Assembly: GCF_021134715.1 (NCBI RefSeq)
Contig: NC_060017.1
Coordinates: 5,580,001 to 5,644,000, forward strand
Reading direction: 5' to 3'
DNA from: Daphnia pulex
Lineage: Eukaryota; Arthropoda; Branchiopoda; Diplostraca; Daphniidae
Length of the DNA stretch: 64,000 nt
The position numbers and the translations under genes were made by a program. Shown here in pieces: positions 50,807 through 61,100 of the stretch (position 1 is the stretch's first letter; each line of letters begins with the position of its first letter). Under the pieces are notes generated by a model. That model ran no database searches. It was not told the DNA's origin and saw only the letters and a list, made by a program, of their open reading frames with translations.

Positions 50807-52283
50807 ACAATTCTAAAGACTCCTTGCCAGTTTAAACAAACTAAAATAGTCATTTTGATTACTTCTGTGACTATCTATAAGGCCGGTTCTTTAGATAGTG
50901 AGTTTTGGACGTGTCGAATAGATGGCGTGAAAGAATATTATGTTGTCAGATATGAGCTTTGTCTAAAGTTAAGCAACAGCTCTTTTCTTCGAAAATTACA
51001 AATGAATTCGTATGTAAATTGGATAGATTTTGTGTTCAATTTGTTTGATATGTGTTCTTTTCTGTTAATGTGTTTAATAACTTAAATATTTCTCATTAAT
51101 TTTTTCCATGAGAAAATGTGAAAGGAGCGAGATGCAGCCTACTGTCAACTATTGTGTGAAAAATCCTGGTATCATCCTACTGAATATGTCATCCAAATGA
51201 CAGAGGTGGTGAGTGGTGACAGAACCAACACTAGCTTTAGTACAAATTTTGCTGGAACTATATTGTTCTTTTTTTTTATATTAGGATTTATCCAAAATAT
51301 TGGCTGATTCTATTGGACATGCTAGATCGTTTTATCCCTAGAATAGACCAATCTTTCATTCAATCTTCTAGAGAACCTTGGATAACTGATTGGTGGTTTT
51401 GTGTTAGTTTATTTGTCATGTCACTGAACTTTCTTTGTTGCAGTCTAATAATATGTATTCAAATTATCGATCTAAAAGTAGAACTTTTCTAAAAGAAAAT
51501 CTTTTCTAAAAGTAGAACTTTAGTTAAAGTAGCCCTCAGCCCCTCACATCTATCTAAAAATGTTTAAAAAGACTCTTTCAACTGTGTACTGATTACTGTT
51601 CAATTATTCTTTTAGATCATCGATGTCAAGCACATTGTTGAAAACTAATTATAAACAAGGTGACTTAATTTTCTTGTTTTTTATTTACAGGTTTTAAACT
51701 ATAGGTATCTAAATTTGCACGACGTCCTTCAACGTTCTTGGACTGACGTCAGTCAGCAAGGTAGGCTACCTTGTTTGGTAACCTGTTGGCTGCTTCCCTT
51801 GAATCCCCCTTTTTGCTTCTTTAAGCTTGATTTGAGGTATTGCTTTCTGTCGCTCAAATATTGTTGAAAATTATTGTCAAATTAATAAATGTTCATTCTG
51901 CCTACAGGGTAACTCCTTCACTACTTATCATGGACTTCATCCATTGGTGATGCTGTAATTCGATTTCAAGACTGATAAATTGTTTAGTCAGATAAAACAA
52001 GTGCATATCTGGGCTCCCTGCTTTTCTGTGGCCCCGTTTCCCTAACTAACCACTAACCAACGCCCGCCGGTGGTCACTCACCCGCTGTGAAACCAGGAGG
52101 AGGGGAGGGCTCTGGTCGAACGGGGACTTGGAAGGCGCATGATCCGACGAAAACTTTTAGAGGGTCATGAGTCTAACCCGGAAGCCTAGTAGTGACTAAT
52201 CGCTCCCCAGTAAAACTTGCCTCGCACTCTTCTCTCCTCTTCCATTTCCAGGTAATCTCCCTGGATCTACGCCGACACTGCAT

Positions 52284-52805
52284 GTGTGAGTTTTGGCGAG
52301 CAATCCGCCACCCAATTTGACAAAAAGTGATAGTTTGTTTTCACGGAAATTGCGTCAGACGGTTAAAAAATTTCTAATTCAACAATCTCACGTAGAAATT
52401 AGCATCTAGTCTACTGGTGCAAATTGTGATTCTTTAAGCTTGATTAATTTATGTGATGTGTTAAAAGCTATTGTGAGTAGCCAATAAATTGAACTAATTC
52501 GCTTTTTCAGAATAATTTGAAGAAAGATCACAAGAAAATTTAAAAACAACAGTGATCTAAAACCAAAATATTCAGAAAAGTGGATTAGTTCAATTTTTTA
52601 GCTACCCACAATCGCTTTTAACACATCACCTAAATTAATCAAGCTTAAAGAATCGCAATTTGCACCAGTAGACTAGATGCTAATTTCTACACGAGATTTT
52701 TTAACTAGAAATTTTTTAACCGTCTGACGCAATTTCCGTGAAAACAATCTACCACTTTTTGTCAAATTGGGTGGCGGATTGCTTGCTAAAAAGCCTCGCA
52801 CGAAA
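52284..52805. repeat. Large fold-back element with ~220-bp inverted arms
   Basis: Left arm about 52299-52516 and right arm about 52565-52783 are near-identical in inverted orientation, with a spacer of about 50 bp. Weaker pairing extends outward to about 52284 and 52805. Shared landmarks: GCAATCCGCCACCCAATTTG at the outer end, GTCAGACGGTTAAAAAATTT, and CTTTAAGCTTGATTAATTTA. The arms differ at scattered sites, so the element is not new. No transposase frame; best read as a MITE or fold-back transposon. Confidence 0.9.
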
Positions 52806-55104
52806 AAAAATTTTCTTGAACCGGACGCTCTGTTTAATGAATTTTTTATTTTGCAAGTGTTCGAGAATAAATATAGTTACACACATGTTATATACAATGC
52901 ATTTTATTTATTAAAATATATATATGCATATAGGTATACAACAATTGGATGTTGGAGATTGTGGAATTTGAGGAATGGATGTGAGTGGATGTGGGATTTG
53001 ATGTTGGGGTTTATGGAGTTTGAGGAATGGATGTGTAAGTGGGATTGGAAAAGGTTATATGGGTTAACACTGATTTTATCACCAAGTACTGCATATTCAT
53101 TAAAAATATACCTCACTTCTTTTAGTAAATCATAACCAAATATCCCAACCCAACTTCCTCCTCATTCCCCCATCCTGGACATGTTTATTATTTGTTTGAC
53201 ATAATCCTCCCATATTACTTTTTTTTGTTTCTTCTCAATATGTAAAAGGTAGACTGCATAGACATGAATAGCAATTATACACAATACTGAATGCAACTTC
53301 TGTAGCACAAAACCAGCACCTTGGATGCACAAGGAACAGCAACTTGATGCAGATATCTTTCACCACCATAGGCTGCAACAACACACCACATTGGACAGCA
53401 ACACCACTGCTCCGTAAACATGAACCTATAACCAAAATAAAATTAATCTTCATCATCATTGGAAATCCTGTATGAAACTAAAAATAATATGCTACATTAT
53501 ATCACTCAAATATTCAACCCAAATATTATATGGCAATATTAACTTATACCTATTGTTGAAACTCAAATTTACATGAAACTAGACAACTCATTTAAGATTT
53601 AAATACAAATTCATTTAAACTTTAAAGAATACTCTTCAGTGGAACCAATAAACAAAACCTCTTTCAGTATCTGCCTTTCTTGCTTACAACAAACTCCCCT
53701 TTAAAAAATCCATAACAGAACACATGACTGAAGGAAATAGCTGTTGACTTCACGAAATCCCAAAATGTTAAAACTAACCAATGGATGCAAAGTTTGATCA
53801 CATTTAAATTGTAAAATCTAAACTGGATAAGATTGTCACCTTCAAATAGTGTAAGTTTTCATGATGTTTGCAGCAAAGGTAAATGAGAACTCCACGAAAC
53901 CTGCATAATTAGATGCAAGTCCTAGACTGGTTGGCGAAAGCTCCTTATATTATAAGATGCCTGCAATCAATCATTACAAATGTCATGATCAAAATTTCAG
54001 TCAGTTTAATCAATGATTTTACCATTCAGATCTTTCCACATGTAAAATGTTACTCAGCTTCTGGATGTGGTGGACAGCATGTTTCCAAGTCATTAAGCAT
54101 CAAAATTCATCTATAGATAAAAAATTACATTTAACACAGGCAGCTTTCAGGGCACTTTCACTGCGCGACAATTTAATCGAATCCATACCAAGAATAATAG
54201 CGAGATCACCAACCGCCAACCCAAACTAACTAAAACCCATCACAAATTCTAAGAAATGCCTAGCAACTCGTGGACTTCTTCCTTGCGATGAATGACTGGT
54301 GCCATCTTGGATTTGCGACATTGCCATATCGAAAAAACACAACTGCCATTACAGCAACGTCCGCTAGATGGCAGCATGACTCCATTATACTTCATGGTAG
54401 CAGCGCTCAGTTTTACTCAGATTTGAAAAATCGTGACCTAAATATTAGGAAACTTACAAGTTATAAGTTACAACTTAAAAGAAACAAAATCATGTATAAA
54501 CCACACTGAGAATTCTAGTATGCGTGATCAGATGATCAGTTCAAACGGGAATTATAAGCTGGATTACCACTTTACCAGTAAATTGAATTGATTGTTAGAC
54601 AATCTATTTATTTAAACTGAAAGACAAGACTGGAAAACATCAATAAATAGTTTTAAAACCTTACTGATATAACCTACCCTAAAACCTTTTAATGCTCTCC
54701 TAACAACAATGTGAATGTTGATGCCAAATTATGATCTTTATTGAAGAAAATGACCCTGTAACAGGAAACAATAATTTCTTTTGTCTAAAGTATATTTGAT
54801 TAGACCAAGAGTTAATGACTAATGAAGGGCATGTAGTTACTGGTACTCTATTAAGACAGAAAAAATAATAATAAAGAGATGAAGAAATTAAAAGCTAACT
54901 TTCAATTGTTTCAAGGAAAATCTCGATCAAGCAACACCAACGTTATCTAAACACAGTTGGTGAAGTTATAATAAGGTTACCATTTTTGAAGACAGCTGCC
55001 AGACACGATAGTTAAATAGGGGCAAACGAAGATTGGGATAAATGCAAAGCAAGTCTACTTGGAAGCTAAGCTTACACTACAGTTTAAAATTATGAGAAAA
55101 TGCG
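52806..55104. other. Spacer and alpha-spectrin 3' UTR
   Basis: The right part includes the alpha-spectrin 3' UTR; TTTATT at 54737-54742 reads AATAAA on the minus strand and may be its poly(A) signal. A direct repeat of TTTGAGGAATGGATGTG occurs twice near 52967 and 53018. Minus-strand exon-like blocks (for example 53900-53840, acceptor ATGCAG, donor GAAG|GTGACA) suggest a non-coding transcript, but only weakly. No coding exon recognised. Confidence 0.4.
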
Positions 55105-58100
55105 TTAATTTTGGAATAAGGTTCGGGTAAAGTCCATATAGTCTAACGCGCCCAGCACCGGTTTCCCGGACTTGGAATCGACGTAGGGATTCATACGCGA
55201 AACACAATAATCGGCCATCTCTTTCGTGAGGTTCTAAAAAAGTTTTTAAAGTTAGATTTATCTTTCCAATAATATAAAAAAAAGCACCAGATAAACTTAC
55301 AGCATATAATTCTTCCTTAGTGACGTAGGGTCTTTCGCCGTTGGTGATGGCACGGAAAGCGTTTTCAATCTCCTCTGAGCTTTGAACGTTTTCAGTTTCT
55401 TTGCTAATCATGAATGCCATGTATTCTTGGAGGGATACATATCCGTCACGATTAGGATCGACGATGTCTGGATGATAAGAAATTATTTTTTAATATTTGA
55501 TACGAACCATGCATTTAAGATAATTGTTTTGTAAACAAAAGTTCACTTACCAACAATGGTCTCGAATTCTGGATCGACCTGCCCTTCCTCTACCATGGGA
55601 AGGTCGTATCCAAGCGCACGAAGGCAAGACTTGAATTCTTGGTGATTGAGACGGCCGGTCTTCTCCTTGTCAAAATGCCTAAGAACATAACAAAATAAAA
55701 ATTTATATTTCATCTTCTTCACTATTGTGAGCCACTTACTTGAACATCATAGAGAATTCCTTAAGCGCGTCTTCGCTAACACCCGACTGATTGCGGGCTT
55801 GGATTTGCTGCTCTAAGTTGTGTTGCATGCGCATTCCCAGTTGGTCGAGCTGATCCCATTGCTGAGCCAATCCAACAGTACTGAAAATGGAAAACATTTA
55901 GAAAAAAAAAACAAGCGAAAAATTCAAACACTTTAAGTACCTGTGTTCAGTATAACGATTATCAAGAATTAGATGTTCTTCCAAGATAGCTCCAAGGTCT
56001 TCAATTTTCTTAAGATCTTGGCGACGGGCTCGGACTTCGGAGGCTTTACGCTGCACGGCAATCAATCGAGTTAGTACTACAAACACTTAATATTATTTTT
56101 AATGTATGTACCTTTGTTGCTTCAAGCTGTTGTTCCAAGGTTCCAGAACCTTCCATCATGGATGCCCTATTGAAAAATGTTGTTTTTTATTATTCTTTCT
56201 TTGTGGGAACTAAGACATGCTTTTCAAAATACACGGGCTGTTAAATTCTCGTGCCAATCAATATACACTGATAATTAGTTTTGGTTAGAGGTTTGAATAA
56301 GGTCTAGTTATCGTTAATTTGATTCAACCAATATTGTTATTCTAATAAAAGTGTTTTAGAAGATTCAATCAGATGCAAAAATGTCATAAAAATTCACCCG
56401 TCCCAGCCCAGAAGCCTCAGCCTAAACCAGCCATTAAAGGAGAATTTAATAACTTGAAATAATTCGTCGTATTGAGAAGCACCATAAAGGATCGATTACC
56501 AAATGAACAGAAATAGCGTACCTCGTTTCAGTTAACCATTGATGGAAAGCATTCGCGTGGCGTGCAAATTCTTTACGAAGGCGATCGTTATCTTCTTGGC
56601 GTTGGGCCTCCTTCAGGAGTTCAGAGTCACGTTCAGATATGATCTTTTGCAAGTTGCGCCAAGTATCTTCAAGGGCTTCCATAGTAAACCATGTATACGG
56701 GTTTGGACCGACTTTGAAGCTCTTAATCTCAGCATCCAAGGCCGCCAACGATTCGAAGTCAACTTGGGCTGACGACAAAGAAGCCTGTATATAATACATC
56801 GAAAGAAATAACGGTTACACAAATGTATAAAATATCATTGAAACCAATAATTTTAACCTGAAATTGGGCGTGAGCCTCTCGAAGAGCACGAATCTCTTCA
56901 ATAGAATTGCAGCGAACTGGATCAGTAAGATCTTCTTCAGCATTTTCAAACCACGAGTTAAAAGCTGATGCCTTCTTCGCAAAGGTAAGATAAAGCTCTT
57001 CAATCTGTCTGAATTGATCCTGCATGCGGAGCAAACGTTGTTTGCGCGAGTTGGATGCTCCTAAAAGTGAATTCCAGCGGGATATGACATCCCCGTGACG
57101 ATTCAAAATTGTTGCTGTCTGATCATGACCGGCGCTCACTAATTGATCTTTTAGAGTTGTGATGTTTTGAATGCCTTCTTGCTCAAAAGCGTGCAAACCT
57201 TTTTTCAACGCAAAAACAACAAATGTTATTATCTTGTTAAACTAAAAACTAGCTAAAGAGTGACTTTACCTGCATCGAAGGTTTCTTGTTTTGTCAAAAG
57301 AGTTTGAACTGAAGAAAGATCGCGTCCGAAATCCTCTGATCGTACGTGATTTTCTTTGTCAGCAATCCAAGATTCGACTACGTCGGCCTTCCACATGAAC
57401 TGCAAATATGCCGCGTTGTCTAGCAAACGACCCTTTCTGCGCTTAGCAATGGATCCGAGAGTATCTAGCTTGTCCTTTTACAATAAAATATAGGAAACAA
57501 TTAGTTGGGTGACTAGTTAGCCTATAAGTTAATAAAAACGTACCTGCAATTGTTGACAGCGTTGGCCGACTGAAGTAGAATGATGATTTCCATCCCGGAT
57601 AAGACTATTACCAGCGTCACATATTTCGTTGCATCGATCACGATGGACGGCAAGGTCAGTCTCGAAAGCGTCGTGCTTCTTCAGTAAACCTTGGACAGCG
57701 GCCATGTTGTCACCAAAGTCTTCGACGGAGAGCAACTGCTGCTTTTCGCTAATCCAAGCCTCCTCTTCCTCAACTTTAGCCAAAAACTGTTGATATGTCA
57801 ACGATTCCTCCAGTTTTGTGCCACGGGTAGCTGCCATCAATTTTAGTTCGTCCCATGCCTGCAAGTATAAATTATTATTTTCGAATCCATTTTTTTTTTA
57901 AACACACTCATTTAATAGATTTATAGGTACGTGGTGCGTGGCCTAAGGTACCAACCTGATTAAGCATTCGAAGACGCTGCTCGATCTCTGGCACTCCCAG
58001 ATTAGAGACGTTCATCAACTGCTGACCAGCATCTTGAACAGCTTGAATTGCTGGCTCGTGAGAAGCCAGTTCAGATTCCAGACGTTTGTGCTTCTTCTTC

Positions 58101-61100
58101 AAATTTTGAACCCCAGTTAAATCGCGGCCATAATCGTCGGATGCGACCAATAATTTCTTTTCTTTGATCCAAGACTCTTCGTCCGCAATGTCACGGAAGA
58201 ACTGATGTAGAGTCATCGCCTCGTTCAATCGTGCTTGACGATGAGCGGCCAAATTCTTAATACGTTCATATCGTTCGTTGATGGATTGGCGTTTCTCCTA
58301 GTTAACAAAACAATAAAAACATTAGCACAATTCACACCTGATGAGCGTACAACACAAATTTACTTGAATGGCTGCAGCGTCAAACTGTCCGCTTTCGATC
58401 AAGGAATCGGCTTGATCGTTCATATCTTTAATGCGATCTTCATGGGCCTAGTAAAAAATAGTAAATGAAAATTAGTATTCGAAATAGCAACTGAAGAATA
58501 TTGAACATGAAATACCAAGATGTCAGCATCAACAAGTTGATGCTTCTTCATTAGGTTCTGTACTGAAGCCAAATCTTTGCCAGCATCTTCGGAAGTCAGC
58601 AGAGACTCAACTTCTCCTAACCAGAAATCAAGATCTTTAACAGCAGCGATGTAAGTGCGTTGTTTGTTAGCTTCTTTAAGTTTCATCGATTTCTCGGCTG
58701 TTTTGTGCGTTAGGAATTCCCATTGATCGGCGATGGAAACCAAACGGCTTTGAACGGCTTCTTCGGATCCAGCACACTGATGCTTGTCAATCAGATTTTG
58801 GCCCATGGCAAGAACAGCCTACGAAGAAAAGGGCAAATGTCAATACAAATCCGACATAAGCTTTTTATTTAGTGAAATTTACCTGAATTCGATCAGCATT
58901 AGCAGCTAACTCGGCTTCAAAAGCTTGATGTTTTTGGTGCTTCGATTGGATATTAGCAGGATCACGGTAGCTTTCTTCCGTGGCTAATTGCAGTTTTTCT
59001 GCCATCCAGTTTTCAACCTAAATAACGTATTCAATTGCATGTATTACAAATAACTTAAAGAATATCTTAATTTTATGTCTACCTCGTCAGCATCACGAGA
59101 GAACTGTTGCAGTGTTTGCGATTCCCCAAGCTTGGAGCGTTTCTCAATCAAGGCTTCCTTCAAGTTACTCCATCGGTCCAAGACTTGGACCTTTTTGCCA
59201 TCAATGGCATTACTAGCGTAGTGTTCAGCAGCAACCAATTGATCGGCAAATGTAGCAAGAGCTGTAAATGCGTTACACACGGAGAATCAGGAACTGAAAA
59301 TTCGAAATCTCACATTTAAAAATTTACCGGCAATTTTTTCCTCTTGAGCGTTGATAGCTTTATCGAAATCTTCATGTTTCTTGATAAGAGCTTCCACGTT
59401 GTCTCCTTGACTATCCAATTCCTCAGCAGCAAGGAAAGCTTCACGGGCTGACATCCAGTTTTCAGCTTGTTCGCAATCGCGATAGAACAGTTGCAGTTCC
59501 AAGCACTGATCCAGCTCCATACGACGAGCGATCCAAGCTCTTCATCATTAAATTCCAATTACACCATTAGAACATTGCACTCTTCTTCATTAAAAATTTT
59601 AAAAAGGTTGAAATTACTTCTCAAGTTCTTGGCGTGCAACATTCATATTCTCCAATTTTTCCTGGACTTCTGGGGAAGCATAATGGTTAGACTGCAAAAG
59701 ATGCTGCCCGAACAACTCGAAGGCTTGAAAGGTACCAGCCCTAGCATCAATTTCGGTACGGTGCTCCTGCAAAATTTACCAATGAAAAGTTAAATTTTGA
59801 TAGCATACGACTAAAGCAACCCATGGAAAAATCCATGCTTGTTATCTAATTACGAGCTGGGTTAATTGTGGTATAGACTCTGATTTTCCGTTGGCCCTGA
59901 AATGTTTGTTAATCACAACGACAATGTCGTGCATCAATTCACACGTAAAAAAAGGAACAGACAAACAAAACGAAGTGTTAGAAGGGTGTAACAATTCTTT
60001 TGACCCTAAACGCAACATGCCGCTCTGACCTGCGGAATACCGTAGTGGGCATCGATTTCGTTCCGATAATTCTAAAAATCCCAATTTAATCAGTAAACCT
60101 TGCTTATTTTTAAAACAAAACTGAACGCGACTTAATTCAAGAAATGCAAAGAGATCACAAACCTGATGGCGTTCCAGAAGTGCTTCAGCTCCCGTAACAT
60201 CTGATGCCAATTCGTCTGACGCAACCAGCCCCATCATCGATTGTATCCAAGCAGTCAAGTCGCGATAATCGCTCAAGAAACGCTGCAGATCGTACGAGTC
60301 CAGCAGTTTCTCCTTTCGTGCGTTTGCTTTGGCAGTCAACTGGGTCCATTCATCATGAATTTCTTCTTGTTTTGAATGGATGGTATCAGCCGAATCGGGG
60401 TGTCCCTGCACCAGGCGAGCGGCAGCTTCATCCAATTGGCGAATCTGAAAAATTTTGAAAGCACGGTTAGAATATAAGGAACACACATGTCGCAAAGTGT
60501 GTTTATTTTTACTTTATCGCCGAGAGCGGCAAGGTCTCGCTCTAGTCCTTCGTGTTTACGTTGAAGAGCTTGAACACTGCGAAGATCTTTGCCCAGATCA
60601 TCGTTATTGAGGGCTTCGTCTTTCTCATGAATCCAATCTTTGGTTTCATCAACATCACGATGGAAGCGCTGAACTTCATGAGCCGATCCTAGCTGTTGAG
60701 CTCGTTCAGCCGTAAGTTGCTGAATCGATGCCCACTTTCGATTTAAGTCTTCCATTTGAGTCTGAATCTTGAGGGCGGCTTCCGTTTGACCGAGACTCAT
60801 CAACTGCATGGCGATTTCGTTCATCTCTGCCAAGCGTACTTCGTTGGCTTTCAAATCGGCGTTGAAATCGTCGAATTTCTTTTGCATTACTTCTACTTGT
60901 TCCAAATCCTCGCCAACATCTTCGATGTGAGCGTATTGTTCCTATTTATTCGCAAAGGTTATGATTCCAGTTCGCAATCTTTTGGCACAATTAATTTTAA
61001 GCACAACATACCTTATTCTTAATCCACTGCGCAAGTTCAGCTGCTTCGCGAACCAAAACGTACGCTTTGCAAGTTTCCGACAATTTACGTTGGCGTTCGC

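Larger units (their letters stand above)
45424..52000 (+). ncRNA. Candidate spliced non-coding snoRNA host gene
   Basis: More than a dozen blocks of about 30-165 nt are bounded by good splice signals: ending 45919, then 46100-46155, 46551-46612, 46784-46817, 47002-47079, 47247-47277, 47487-47536, 47704-47755, 48246-48305, 48878-48909, 49079-49132, 49995-50159, 51691-51760 and from 51908. They hold no long conserved frame. Several introns contain elements with box C (RUGAUGA-like), box D (CUGA) and short terminal stems, roughly one per intron. This is the architecture of UHG/SNHG genes, where exons are unconserved and introns yield box C/D snoRNAs guiding rRNA 2'-O-methylation. The 5' and 3' ends are uncertain; no rRNA target was assigned. 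Confidence 0.5.

Noticed and set aside
52110-52135. GGTCGAACGG as a tRNA or SINE B box
   Set aside because: No matching A box or cloverleaf could be drawn around it.
52229-52802. GCCTCGCAC on both sides of the fold-back element as a 9-bp target-site duplication
   Set aside because: The right copy lies within the weakly paired outer arm and the left copy is about 55 bp outside the arm, so they are not flanking repeats.
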